The notes beneath the pieces were generated by a model, which was not told the origin of the DNA, did no database searches, and saw only the letters and a list, made by a program, of their open reading frames with translations. From Chryseobacterium binzhouense (GTDB taxonomy: Bacteria > Bacteroidota > Bacteroidia > Flavobacteriales > Weeksellaceae): 64,000 nt of DNA. Numbering within the stretch: position 1 is the stretch's first letter; the number at the start of each line of letters is the position of its first letter. Location: contig NZ_VKOG01000001.1 of assembly GCF_007474545.1 (NCBI RefSeq), forward strand, positions 434,001-498,000, given 5' to 3'. Positions 9,487 through 17,911 of the stretch are shown one piece after another. Made by a program: the position numbers and the translations under genes.

Positions 9487-10716
9487 ATGAGAAAAAAACA
9501 TCATCATCAAAAAAAGAAGCCGACACTTTTCAAGAAATGGACGGGAAAGCTGCATCTCTGGTTCGGGCTTTCTATCGGGCTTATTATATTTGTTGTTTCG
9601 GTGACAGGAGCTTTATACGTCTTTAAAGACGAAATAGAAAACTATACCCGTAAAGATGTTGTTTATCATAACGAAAAAAATATTGAGCAAAAGCAGACTC
9701 TTCCTATTCGTGTTTTAGAAAAAGCGGTAGAAACTCAGGTTCCGGAAAAATATAAGATTCATTGGGTAAATGTTCCGATTGATAAAAAAATGTCTTATCA
9801 GTTTTACTGGTATGAGCATGATACGGAAGGAACCTGGAACTATTTTGATGAGATTCCTATTTTCAAAGTAGCGTATGTAAATCCATATACAGGTGATGTT
9901 ATTCGGGTTTACGATGAGAAAAACGGCTTCTTCCAGATCGTTAAGATGATTCACTGGAGTTTTTTACTCAAACAGGATTGGGGAAAATATGTTGTGGGAA
10001 TACCGGTCATCATTTTTATCATTATGCTGATTTCAGGAATTATTCTGTGGTGGCCAAAAAACAGAGCAGCCCGCAAGCAAAGATTTTCCTTTAACTGGAA
10101 AAATGTTAAAAGCTGGAAAAGAAAAAATTATGATTTACACAACGTTTTAGGTTTTTATACATCCGTTTTTGGATTAATTTTTGCCATTACAGGGCTTTTT
10201 TATGCTTTTTTTGTAGTTCAGACTATGATATACGTAGTTTTTTCCGGCGGAAATACTGTTTACCCGGACTTTTCTCATATTACTACAAAAGCTCCTATCG
10301 AAATGCGTAATGAGACAACTCTAGATAAAGTAATGGCAACTGTAGAACAAAAATATCCCGATTCTTACGGATATTCTATTGATTTGGGACATCCGCATAT
10401 GGATGATCATGAGCATCCTAATTTTTCAGTTTTTGTGAAACATCTTTCTTATTCTTATCATAAAAACAGCAGCCTTATTTTTGATGAAAACTCAGGTGAG
10501 CTTCTTCATACACATGATCATGATAACAAAAATCTTGGTGAAAAAGCAATTGCTGCCAATTACGATGTTCATGTAGGTTCTATTTTGGGACTTCCTACCA
10601 AGATTATCGCATTTGTTGTAAGTCTTATGTGTGCATCCTTGCCTGTAACTGGTTTTCTGATTTGGTGGGGTAGGAGGAAAAAGCAGAAAAAAGCTGTAAT
10701 ATCATTCAAAAAATAA
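9487..10716 (+). CDS. PepSY-associated transmembrane protein, probable ferric-siderophore reductase
   Basis: A four-helix inner-membrane protein of the PepSY_TM family. Helix 1 (LHLWFGLSIGLIIFVVSVTGALYVF) is at about 20-45, a periplasmic PepSY-like domain follows, and helices 2-4 lie at about 160-185, 215-250 and 360-395. Conserved histidines typical of these haem-binding reductases are visible (KLHLW, MIHWSFLL, YDLHNVLGFY, NYDVHVGSILG). His/Asp-rich stretches (HPHMDDHEHPNF, HTHDHDN, N-terminal HHHQ) could bind metal. Family members next to TonB siderophore receptors are thought to reduce ferric siderophores in the periplasm. The position directly after the receptor gene supports that role here, by inference. 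Confidence 0.85.
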   Translation: MRKKHHHQKKKPTLFKKWTGKLHLWFGLSIGLIIFVVSVTGALYVFKDEIENYTRKDVVYHNEKNIEQKQTLPIRVLEKAVETQVPEKYKIHWVNVPIDKKMSYQFYWYEHDTEGTWNYFDEIPIFKVAYVNPYTGDVIRVYDEKNGFFQIVKMIHWSFLLKQDWGKYVVGIPVIIFIIMLISGIILWWPKNRAARKQRFSFNWKNVKSWKRKNYDLHNVLGFYTSVFGLIFAITGLFYAFFVVQTMIYVVFSGGNTVYPDFSHITTKAPIEMRNETTLDKVMATVEQKYPDSYGYSIDLGHPHMDDHEHPNFSVFVKHLSYSYHKNSSLIFDENSGELLHTHDHDNKNLGEKAIAANYDVHVGSILGLPTKIIAFVVSLMCASLPVTGFLIWWGRRKKQKKAVISFKK

Positions 10717-10792
10717 AGAATTATTTCTATTAATAAAGATTAAATCAATCTTTTTTATAAATTTATTGCTTCTAAATTATACAATAATAAAA

Positions 10793-11761
10793 ATGTCAGT
10801 AATAGATTTGTCAAAACAGGTTGCATTAGGGATAGATATTGGTGGAACAAATACCAAGTTCGGACTGGTTAATCACAGAGGTGAAATTATAGTTAAAGGT
10901 TCTATCTCTACCGATCAGTATGAGACAGCAGAAACTTTTGTGGATGCTTTATACGAAACCATTAAGCCATTGATAGATAAGCATTGTGACGGAAAAATAA
11001 TGGAAGGTATCGGAGTAGGTGCGCCGAATGCAAACTATTACACCGGAACTATCGAACACGCACCCAACCTTCCATGGAAAGGAGTGATAAATTTTGCTGA
11101 ATTGATGTCTGCAAAATTTGGAAGCCCTTGTAAAATGACCAATGATGCCAATGCTGCTGCTCTGGGAGAGATGATGTACGGAGCTGCACGTGGGATGAAA
11201 GATTTTATCATGATTACTTTAGGAACCGGTGTAGGAAGCGGAATTGTTTCGGGAGGTCATCTGATCTACGGACATGATGGTTTTGCCGGAGAATTGGGAC
11301 ATACCATTGTAAAGCCGGGAGGAAGAAAACATTGGAGTACAGGCTCTGAAGGCAGTCTTGAAGCGTATGCTTCTGCAACAGGAATTTCTATTACCGCTAA
11401 AAAAATGAGAGCAGAATTTCCAGATTCTATGCTCAATAGCTATCCTGAAGATGCCATTAATTCTAAAACAGTTTACGAATGTGCAGAAAAAGGAGACGCT
11501 GTCGCTATTGAAGTATTCAGATATACAGGTCAGAAGTTAGGAGAAGCTTTGGCAAATTTTGTTATGTTTTCCTCACCACAGGCAATACTCTTGTTCGGAG
11601 GCGTTATTAAAGCAGGAGATTTTATTTTAAAGCCTGCAAAGCTCCACATGGAAAGAAATCTTCTTCCTATCTTCAGAAATAAAGTAAAACTTGTCTTTAG
11701 TGAACTTGATGAGGCTGATGCTGCAATTTTAGGAGCAAGCGCATTGGTTTGGGAAAAGTAA
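10793..11761 (+). CDS. ROK family sugar kinase (glucokinase-like) lacking the zinc cysteines
   Basis: A cytoplasmic ASKHA-fold kinase, probably phosphorylating glucose or a related hexose. Phosphate-1 loop LGIDIGGTNTKFG is at about 12-24, the catalytic region MTNDANAAALGEM and phosphate-2 ITLGTGVGSGIVSGG follow, and GFAGELGHTIV is typical of ROK enzymes. The zinc signature CxCGxxGCxE, which normally follows, reads WSTGSEGSLE here: all three cysteines are replaced (W, T, S), while the histidine of GELGH is kept. I chose the ATG at 10793; an in-frame TTG at 10766 would add nine residues with no homology. It is monocistronic and faces a convergent thioredoxin gene across a shared terminator. Confidence 0.85.
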   Translation: MSVIDLSKQVALGIDIGGTNTKFGLVNHRGEIIVKGSISTDQYETAETFVDALYETIKPLIDKHCDGKIMEGIGVGAPNANYYTGTIEHAPNLPWKGVINFAELMSAKFGSPCKMTNDANAAALGEMMYGAARGMKDFIMITLGTGVGSGIVSGGHLIYGHDGFAGELGHTIVKPGGRKHWSTGSEGSLEAYASATGISITAKKMRAEFPDSMLNSYPEDAINSKTVYECAEKGDAVAIEVFRYTGQKLGEALANFVMFSSPQAILLFGGVIKAGDFILKPAKLHMERNLLPIFRNKVKLVFSELDEADAAILGASALVWEK

Positions 11762-11786
11762 AATTGAATAATTTATATACAAAAAT

Positions 11787-11822
11787 AAAGCATCCGAAAA
11801 AATGGATGCTTTTGCTTTTATA
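11787..11822. terminator. Bidirectional terminator between ROK kinase and thioredoxin genes
   Basis: Perfect 9-bp stem aaagcatcc (11787-11795) with ggatgcttt (11804-11812), with T-rich sequence on the plus side and A-rich sequence on the other. It serves the two convergent genes. Confidence 0.85.
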
Positions 11823-11828
11823 TTTAGG

Positions 11829-12137
11829 TTAAATTGATTCTGAAAACTGCTTTAAAAGATCAGTCAGTGTATTCACATCATGTACTCCGCTTTGCTTGTA
11901 CAGCAATTCACCGTTTTTGAAAACAGCTAAGGTTGGAACTCCTCTTACGCCTACCTGAGCTGCAATATCTGGGTATTGGTCTACATCCAACATCATAATT
12001 CTTGCAGACTCTCCTACATTTTCTTTTACTTTTGTTAAAACTGAAGACTGTACTTTACAAGGCTGACACCATGTTGCGAAAAAATCAATAAGAACCGGAC
12101 GTTCAGAGTTGATAACTTCCTGAAATTTTTTAGACAT
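11829..12137 (-). CDS. Thioredoxin-like protein with CQPC active site
   Basis: A 102-residue single thioredoxin fold: FFATWCQPCKVQSSVL carries the redox pair, and the cis-proline loop reads RGVPTLAVFKNGE. The usual CGPC is CQPC, which should shift its redox potential. No signal peptide is present, so it is cytoplasmic. It starts 11 nt after the stop of the persulfide-dioxygenase/rhodanese gene and is almost certainly cotranscribed. This suggests it reduces persulfides or recharges the rhodanese of that partner, which is inference. A general thioredoxin role is possible, as TrxA is not otherwise in the window. Confidence 0.88.
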   Translation of the reverse strand: MSKKFQEVINSERPVLIDFFATWCQPCKVQSSVLTKVKENVGESARIMMLDVDQYPDIAAQVGVRGVPTLAVFKNGELLYKQSGVHDVNTLTDLLKQFSESI

Positions 12138-12148
12138 TTAGATCAAAT

Positions 12149-13558
12149 TTAAAGGACTTTAGACTGACAAACAAAATCCGAAACCGGAAGTTTTTCTGTT
12201 TTTTTAATTCCGTTGAATCCTCCTTCTATTTCCGTGAAATTTCTGATTCCGTGAGAGTTAAGAATACTGGCTGCGATCATGCTGCGGTAGCCTCCCGCAC
12301 AGTGTAAAAAGAAATGTTCAGAATCATCAATCGCAGAAACCCATTCGCTGATGATATCTAGAGGTCTGTTATACGCATTGTCAATATGTTCTGCGGAATA
12401 TTCTGAAATTTTTCTTACATCAATTACTTTTGAATTTGCAGTAAACTGTTCAGCAAATTCAGCAGGAGAAATCCTTTTTACTTCGTCAATTTCTTTGCTG
12501 GATTTTTTCCAAGCATCAAATCCTCCTTTCAGATATCCCAAAACATTGTCGAAACCAACTCTGCTCAATCGCATAATTACTTCTTCTTCAGTTCCTTCAT
12601 CAGAAACCAATATAATAGGTTGCTGAACATCTACTACCAATGTTCCTACCCAAGGTGCAAAGTCTCCTTTTAGACCAATATTGATCGAATTAGGAATAAA
12701 ACCTTTGTGAAAATCTGCTGGATTTCGGGTGTCTAAAATTAAAGCGCCCGTTTCTTCTGCAAAGCTTTCAAAGTCTTCAACAGAAATAGGATTAAGCCCT
12801 TTATTCATGACAACTTCCAGACTTTCGTAACCACCTTTATTAAGTGCAACATTCATCCCGAAATATTTCGGAGGAGCAGTTAACCCATCCAACACTTCTC
12901 TTATAAAAGATTCTTTATCCGGCTGATTGAGTGCGTAGTTTGTTTTTTTCTGATTTCCAAGAATATCAACAGTTTCTTTCTGCATATTTTTTCCGCAGGC
13001 AGATCCGGCTCCATGTGCCGGATAAACAGTAATGCTGTCATCCAAAGGCATGATTTTCGACTGTAAACTGTCATAAAGAATTCCTGCCAAATCTTCTTGC
13101 GTAAGATTGGTTGCTTTTTGGGCAAGGTCAGGTCTTCCGACGTCACCTAAAAATAAAGTATCTCCGGTAAAAATAGCAGTTTCGATACCATTTTCGTCAA
13201 TTAAAAGATACGTTGTGCTTTCCATAGTGTGACCGGGCGTGTGAAGAGTCTTTATTTTGATTTTTCCAATTTCAAAAATTTGACCATCTTCTGCAATGAT
13301 TGCCTCAAACTGAGGTTCTGCAGTGGGACCGTACACGATAGAAGCATTTGTTTTTTTACTTAAATCCAAATGACCCGAGACGAAATCTGCATGAAAATGA
13401 GTTTCAAATATATATTTTAGAGTAACGTTATCTTTTTCTAATCGATCCAGATAAGGTTTCACCTCTCTCAATGGATCTATGATTGCTGATTCATTTTCTG
13501 ATACGATATAATATGCACCTTGTGCTAAACAGCCTGTATATATTTGCTCAATTTTCAT
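12149..13558 (-). CDS. Metallo-beta-lactamase fold persulfide dioxygenase fused to two rhodanese domains
   Basis: A cytoplasmic sulfur-oxidation enzyme expected to oxidise glutathione or related persulfides to sulfite. The N-terminal MBL domain (1-240) has metal ligands ETHFHADFVSGH (H54, H56, D58, H63), TPGHTMEST, FTGDTLF and YPAHG, as in the ETHE1/Blh group. Two rhodanese domains follow. The first (about 265-355) is inactive in appearance, with LVSDEGTE where the cysteine loop should be. The second (about 365-455) keeps the active cysteine in HCAGGYRS. Its 469 residues match the usual MBL-rhodanese-rhodanese length. It heads a two-gene operon with the thioredoxin. In this family such fusions produce sulfite and thiosulfate. 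Confidence 0.88.
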   Translation of the reverse strand: MKIEQIYTGCLAQGAYYIVSENESAIIDPLREVKPYLDRLEKDNVTLKYIFETHFHADFVSGHLDLSKKTNASIVYGPTAEPQFEAIIAEDGQIFEIGKIKIKTLHTPGHTMESTTYLLIDENGIETAIFTGDTLFLGDVGRPDLAQKATNLTQEDLAGILYDSLQSKIMPLDDSITVYPAHGAGSACGKNMQKETVDILGNQKKTNYALNQPDKESFIREVLDGLTAPPKYFGMNVALNKGGYESLEVVMNKGLNPISVEDFESFAEETGALILDTRNPADFHKGFIPNSINIGLKGDFAPWVGTLVVDVQQPIILVSDEGTEEEVIMRLSRVGFDNVLGYLKGGFDAWKKSSKEIDEVKRISPAEFAEQFTANSKVIDVRKISEYSAEHIDNAYNRPLDIISEWVSAIDDSEHFFLHCAGGYRSMIAASILNSHGIRNFTEIEGGFNGIKKTEKLPVSDFVCQSKVL

Positions 13559-13649
13559 TTGGGATTGATAATTTGTCTTTAATGTACAAAAATCGGATAT
13601 TATTTTCTAAAAAGCCAGTAAAATGAATATCTGTTATGATAGAATAAAT

Positions 13650-14720
13650 CTATAAAGTTTCATTTAGTTTAAAATCGTAGAATAATTTGTAGTAAGTATC
13701 ATCTAGCTCCTCAGAAATCTTATGGTTTTTTTTAAACTCTATATAGGATGTTTTATAAGTCTCACCTTCAGGATAATCAATTACTCCCATGTTTCTGTTA
13801 TAGAGATAATGTTTAATGAGTTTATTATCAGAAATTACAATCAGATCTTCAAAATATTTTTTTGTTTCAGGAGTTTGTTCCCAATTGTTTTTGTTTGTTT
13901 TGTAAAATTCCAGCATCTTTTCTGTAGCATAAACTTCAGATTCAATTTGCATATCATTAAAGCCTGTTAAAATATCTTTTATATCCAGATTTTTTTTCAG
14001 CCATTCTATTTTGGCTTCTGCAGCGACGAGGGTTGCTTTCGTCATCATAGAATCTCTTTTTACGATAGGAGAAAAGAGAATGTCCGGAGAATCGTTCACC
14101 GGTAATGTTTTTGTTGCGGCAATATCCAAAACACTGAAATAGCTTTCTGTTTTCTGTTTCAGATCAAGTAATTGTTCGTTGGTCATTTCGTCGCTTGAGA
14201 CTCTTATTTTAAATGTCCATCCGCCACTTTCATAGATTGCAAGCAGAGAATTTTTTTCAACAGGTCTTATTCCATTGAAGAAGTCGGCTTCAACCATTGA
14301 GTTTTTGAACAGTGAATAAATATAATGTACATTGAGCTGATCACCCGAAATTTTTCCGAATAAAGGTTTCATCTCAACATGGGTTTGTGAGTTTTTATTA
14401 ATGGCAACCCAATAGCTCAAAAACTCATCTCTGAGAGTCTGATTATTAATTTCTTCTTTCGGATAAATGTAAATGGTAAGGACGGTTTTATTTTTCTTAG
14501 ATTGTTTTTGTATATAACTGATTCCTATATTTTTATTTTTAGAATCGTATGATCGCACTGTTTCTCTCTCAAAGCCTGCCCATAGTTTCGGGAAAACGGT
14601 TTTTGTCCATTGATGGGTAAAGTCTTCTTTTACTTTAAGATCAACGGGTTTTTGATTTTGCTGTGAGAAAATAATAACTGAAATAAAACAAAAGGAAAAA
14701 AACAGACTCTTTCTAAACAT
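13650..14720 (-). CDS. Secreted protein of unknown function
   Basis: I do not recognise a family. The 356-residue product starts with a signal peptide (MFRKSLFFSFCFISVIIFSQ) and so is exported. It has no lipobox and no further membrane helix. The mature part is rich in Lys, Glu and aromatic residues, with a short motif GGWTFKIRVSSDEMTNEQLL and a helical C-terminus (AAEAKIEWLKKNLDIKDI). It stands alone: the persulfide dioxygenase gene starts 91 nt downstream, and the divergent ATPase gene starts 124 nt upstream. Base use resembles its neighbours. A periplasmic role is the most that can be inferred. Confidence 0.75.
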   Translation of the reverse strand: MFRKSLFFSFCFISVIIFSQQNQKPVDLKVKEDFTHQWTKTVFPKLWAGFERETVRSYDSKNKNIGISYIQKQSKKNKTVLTIYIYPKEEINNQTLRDEFLSYWVAINKNSQTHVEMKPLFGKISGDQLNVHYIYSLFKNSMVEADFFNGIRPVEKNSLLAIYESGGWTFKIRVSSDEMTNEQLLDLKQKTESYFSVLDIAATKTLPVNDSPDILFSPIVKRDSMMTKATLVAAEAKIEWLKKNLDIKDILTGFNDMQIESEVYATEKMLEFYKTNKNNWEQTPETKKYFEDLIVISDNKLIKHYLYNRNMGVIDYPEGETYKTSYIEFKKNHKISEELDDTYYKLFYDFKLNETL

Positions 14721-14844
14721 AATTAAGGTATTCTGACTGCTAAATTAAATTTATTTTATTAAAGTGGTGGTGTAGTCTAATAAGTAAAAGAGATTATTAA
14801 AACTTTTTACAAAAAACTTTATCTTTAGATGTTAAAAAAATCAA

Positions 14845-16374
14845 ATGAGAGACAAAACAAAATTTATTGATGAACTTACTGCAAGATATACTCCGAAAGG
14901 GGAACATATCATTTTAGGCAAAGGAATGTTGGATGGCGATGTCGTGACGGAAGTGAATGTTACCATTCCTTTAAAAACAATCAACCGTCATGGTCTTATT
15001 GCCGGAGCTACAGGAACCGGAAAAACAAAAACACTTCAGGTTTTTGCAGAGCAGCTTTCGCATGCAGGAGTTCCGTCTTTAGTTTTAGATATTAAAGGGG
15101 ATTTTTCGGGTATTGCAGAAGCCGGAAAAATGAATTCTGTTATTGAAGAGCGATACGCAAAAACACAACTTTCTTACAATCCGCAGGCTTTTCCTGTTGA
15201 GCTGATGAGTATTTCGGGCGGAAAAGGTGTGAAATTACGTGCTACAGTTACCGAATTTGGTCCTGTTTTATTAAGTAAGATTTTACAGCTGAATGATACT
15301 CAGCAAAGTATCATGTCGATTGTTTTCAAATATTGTGATGATAAAGGGCTGCCTTTAATAGACTTAAATGACCTCAAGAAAGTTCTGCAATATGTTACAG
15401 ATAATCCGCAGGGAAAAGCAGAATTGTCAGCCAATTACGGCTCTATTGCCTCTGCATCTTTAGGTGCAATTTTGAGATCCATCGTTGCTTTGGAACAGCA
15501 GGGAGCATCAGATTTTTTTGGAGAGCTGAGTTTTGATGTTCATGATTTACTGGAAACACGAGATGGAAAAGGCGTTGTTAATATTTTACGGGTTGCAGAT
15601 ATTCAAAGTAAACCGCAATTGTTTTCTACGTTTATGCTTTCGCTTTTTGCTGAAATCTATATGACGTTTCCGGAAGAAGGCGACAGCGGAAAACCTAAAC
15701 TGGTTCTTTTCATTGATGAAGCGCATCTGATTTTTGATGAATCTTCCAAAGCTTTAATTTCACAAATTGAAACGATGGTGAAATTGATCCGTTCTAAAGG
15801 TGTTGGGATTTATTTTATCACTCAGATTCCAGGTGATGTACCGGAAAATGTGCTTTCTCAGTTAGGTTTAAAGATTCAGCATGCATTGAGAGGTTTTACG
15901 GCAAAAGATAAAAAAGAAATTTCAAAAGCAGTTGAAAATTATCCTTCAACGGAATTTTATAATGCCTCAGAGCTAATTCAGAATTTGGGAATTGGTGAAG
16001 CTTTCATCACCGCTTTAGACGAAAAAGGAATTCCGACGCCTTTGGTTCATACTTATCTGATTTCTCCGGAATCCAGAATGGATGTTTTGAATGATGCGGA
16101 AGTTTCAGATCTGGTTTCAAGATCTGCACTGGTTGCTAAATATGAAAAACCGATTGATAGCGAATCTGCCTACGAAATCTTAGTGCAAAGAATGGAGCAG
16201 GCTGTTGAAAATTCGGCTTCTGCACAAAAAACAAAACCTGTAAAAGAAGAACCGGGAATGTTTGAAAAGGTTTTAAACAGTCGGCAAGGAAGAACTTTTA
16301 CAAATACTTTGCTGCGTGAAGGTGCAAAAGCGATTTTAGGAATGCTCGGTTTAGGAGGTAGAAAAAGAAGGTAA
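14845..16374 (+). CDS. HerA/YjgR-like ATPase (DUF853)
   Basis: A FtsK/HerA superfamily ATPase of 509 residues. Walker A GATGTGKT is at 54-61, Walker B LVLFIDEAHLIFDE is near 285, and the sensor-like segment RSKGVGIYFITQIPGDVPENVL follows. The whole matches the DUF853/YjgR branch. The C-terminus is a variable linker and a short basic tail (GMLGLGGRKRR). Family members are thought to be DNA-translocating hexamers, but the role of the YjgR branch is not established. No NurA nuclease or Sir2/HerA defence partner is adjacent, so I read it as a housekeeping gene. The downstream exonuclease is 108 nt away. Confidence 0.88.
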   Translation: MRDKTKFIDELTARYTPKGEHIILGKGMLDGDVVTEVNVTIPLKTINRHGLIAGATGTGKTKTLQVFAEQLSHAGVPSLVLDIKGDFSGIAEAGKMNSVIEERYAKTQLSYNPQAFPVELMSISGGKGVKLRATVTEFGPVLLSKILQLNDTQQSIMSIVFKYCDDKGLPLIDLNDLKKVLQYVTDNPQGKAELSANYGSIASASLGAILRSIVALEQQGASDFFGELSFDVHDLLETRDGKGVVNILRVADIQSKPQLFSTFMLSLFAEIYMTFPEEGDSGKPKLVLFIDEAHLIFDESSKALISQIETMVKLIRSKGVGIYFITQIPGDVPENVLSQLGLKIQHALRGFTAKDKKEISKAVENYPSTEFYNASELIQNLGIGEAFITALDEKGIPTPLVHTYLISPESRMDVLNDAEVSDLVSRSALVAKYEKPIDSESAYEILVQRMEQAVENSASAQKTKPVKEEPGMFEKVLNSRQGRTFTNTLLREGAKAILGMLGLGGRKRR

Positions 16375-16482
16375 CTGCAAGTTTCTGGAATTTTATTATT
16401 TTAGCAGAATTGCGTTTTAACAACAGACGATTAAAAGGTTTGGTTTTTGATTGCTGAATTTGTAAAGTAAGATTAGAAATAA

Positions 16483-17706
16483 ATGTATTCAATTATAGAT
16501 ATAGAAAGTAATGGTGCAGGTTTCAGAAAAGAATGCATTATAGATATTGCCATTTATCGCTATGATGGTCAGAAAATTGTAGACCAGTTTATCTCTTTGG
16601 TAAATCCTGAGAGTGATATTACCCCTTTTGTGCAAAAACTGACCGGAATTACTCCAAAAATGGTAAAAACTGCTCCAAAATTTCATGAATTGGCAAAAAG
16701 AGTTGTAGAAATCACACAGAATACCACATTGGTGGGTCATAATATTGATTTTGATTACAGAATGCTCCGTCAATCATTCAGTCGACTTGGGTATGATTTC
16801 AAAATCAATACTTTAGATACGATACCCCTGGCTAAAAAGCTGATTCCTGATGAGGTAAGTTATTCACTTCAAAAATTGGTTAAATCTCTCGGTATTCCGC
16901 TTTCTAATGCTCATAGGGCGGAAGGTGACGCAAGAGCTACTTTAGAACTGTTCAAGCTTTTAATCTCAAAAGATACAGAAAACGAGATTATTCAGAAACA
17001 GCACGAAGAGACTAATGCTAAAAATTATATCAACAAAATCAGAGAGTTAACTCAGGATCTGCCTAACGAAAAAGGATTTGTATACTTTCAGAACGGAGAC
17101 GGAAAAATTATTTTTTCGGATTACGTGCAGGACATCAATAAGTTTTCTAAAAAGCTGTTTAATTCCAAATCCAAAAAATGGGAAATAATACAGCGGGATG
17201 TGGAACAGATTCATTTTGAACTTACAGGCTCGGATATTATTGCCAAATTGATTCTAAATTCTAAAGGAATTAAAAAAAGGGAAGTGTTTCCATTCGGACT
17301 GTATTTCAGAAATCAAAAGTATATTGTAGAGAAAAATAATTTAAACAAAACCGAAAAACCGATTCTCAGATTCAAAGCATTTACGCAAGGCACAAAAGCT
17401 GTTCAGTTTATTAAGCTTCTTGAAGAATGGAAAGATCCTGAAAATCTTAAATCTAAAATTGATTTCAGAAAAAGAAACGAACTTTGGCTGGGAACGGGCA
17501 GAAAGCTTGGCGAAAAATTATTTATCATCGTAGAAAACGGAAAGCCTGTTTCGTATGGTTTTTATGAACTTTTTACCCAGATTCAGACGATGAGCAAAAT
17601 TTCAAAACTGAAAATTGATCTGCCGCTTCCCGTCACAGATCTTATCAATGACCTGCAGCTCGCTTTGCTTCGCAGTGATTTTGAAACACTTCCGCTGCCA
17701 AAATAA
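16483..17706 (+). CDS. DEDDh 3'-5' exonuclease (DNA polymerase III epsilon-like) with C-terminal extension
   Basis: Residues 1-165 form an RNase-T/DnaQ-type exonuclease: Exo I IIDIESNG (D6, E8), Exo II HNIDFDYRML and Exo III HRAEGDARAT give the DEDDh residues. It should remove nucleotides from DNA or RNA 3' ends. The remaining 240 residues match nothing I recognise confidently. They contain basic segments and motifs such as KGFVYFQNGDGKIIFSDYV, so they might form a nucleic-acid-binding module of the sort attached to DnaQ domains in Bacteroidota. At 407 residues it is larger than a plain epsilon subunit. The Exo I second acidic position is followed by SNG rather than TTG, a mild departure. Confidence 0.82.
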   Translation: MYSIIDIESNGAGFRKECIIDIAIYRYDGQKIVDQFISLVNPESDITPFVQKLTGITPKMVKTAPKFHELAKRVVEITQNTTLVGHNIDFDYRMLRQSFSRLGYDFKINTLDTIPLAKKLIPDEVSYSLQKLVKSLGIPLSNAHRAEGDARATLELFKLLISKDTENEIIQKQHEETNAKNYINKIRELTQDLPNEKGFVYFQNGDGKIIFSDYVQDINKFSKKLFNSKSKKWEIIQRDVEQIHFELTGSDIIAKLILNSKGIKKREVFPFGLYFRNQKYIVEKNNLNKTEKPILRFKAFTQGTKAVQFIKLLEEWKDPENLKSKIDFRKRNELWLGTGRKLGEKLFIIVENGKPVSYGFYELFTQIQTMSKISKLKIDLPLPVTDLINDLQLALLRSDFETLPLPK

Positions 17707-17751
17707 CGAGGCTTCTTCAGAACCTTTTTTCTCAATGTAAAAAAGAAATAG

Positions 17752-17759
17752 TATTTTTG
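17752..17759 (+). promoter_or_regulatory. -7 promoter box TATTTTTG of the lysA leader transcript
   Basis: Exact TAnnTTTG match. Transcription from here would start around 17765 and produce a leader of about 145 nt that includes the small ORF at 17778 and the hairpins before lysA. Confidence 0.55.
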
Positions 17760-17777
17760 CAGAAATTAAACAGAGCA

Positions 17778-17849
17778 ATGCAGAATTTTAAACAAAATAA
17801 AACCGGAAAAAAGGGAACTGTAAAGTTCTCTAAGGTTTGGAATATTTAA
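17778..17849 (+). CDS. Putative Lys-rich leader peptide of lysA
   Basis: A 23-codon ORF starting at ATG 17778 and stopping at TAA 17847. It begins MQNFKQNK and ends KVWNI. Lysine is at codons 5, 8, 11, 12, 16 and 19, six of 23, far above a typical protein. It lies 18 nt after an exact -7 box and ends exactly where an antiterminator arm begins (17848). This geometry fits a leader peptide whose translation senses lysyl-tRNA charging. Alternatively, the GTVKF string inside it recalls the start of cold-shock proteins, so it could be a decayed csp fragment. AT-rich DNA also favours AAA codons by chance. Confidence 0.55.
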   Translation: MQNFKQNKTGKKGTVKFSKVWNI

Positions 17850-17911
17850 AAGAGTAGCTTGCATAAAATAATCATTGCGGCAGACTCTTTTTTAAGAATC
17901 TGTCGTTTTTT
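17813..17911 (+). promoter_or_regulatory. Attenuator before lysA: pause hairpin, antiterminator and terminator
   Basis: Four elements are visible. (1) A small stem within the leader ORF, gggaac (17813-17818) with gttctc (17825-17830). (2) An 8-bp perfect pairing aaaagagt (17848-17855) with actctttt (17884-17891). (3) A competing stem cggcaga (17878-17884) with tctgtcg (17899-17905), one G-U pair, extended internally by tctt/aaga (17886-17889 with 17894-17897). (4) A run of six T at 17906-17911 directly before the lysA ATG. Helices 2 and 3 share bases 17884-17889, so they exclude each other. A ribosome at the leader stop would cover the 17848 arm and favour the terminator. A ribosome stalled on a Lys codon would leave the arm free and favour lysA expression. 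Confidence 0.6.

Noticed and set aside
12351-12626. 91-codon plus-strand ORF opposite the rhodanese domains
   Set aside because: Antisense shadow of a conserved gene, with low-complexity Ser/Phe-rich translation.
14845-16374. HerA-based anti-phage defence system
   Set aside because: The gene belongs to the DUF853/YjgR branch, and no Sir2, DUF4297 or nuclease partner is adjacent; the nearby DEDDh exonuclease gene is 108 nt away and looks like housekeeping.
17760-17911. Lysine (L-box) riboswitch before lysA
   Set aside because: The leader is only about 150 nt, half of it an ORF. The five-helix lysine aptamer core is not there; the helices fit an attenuator instead.
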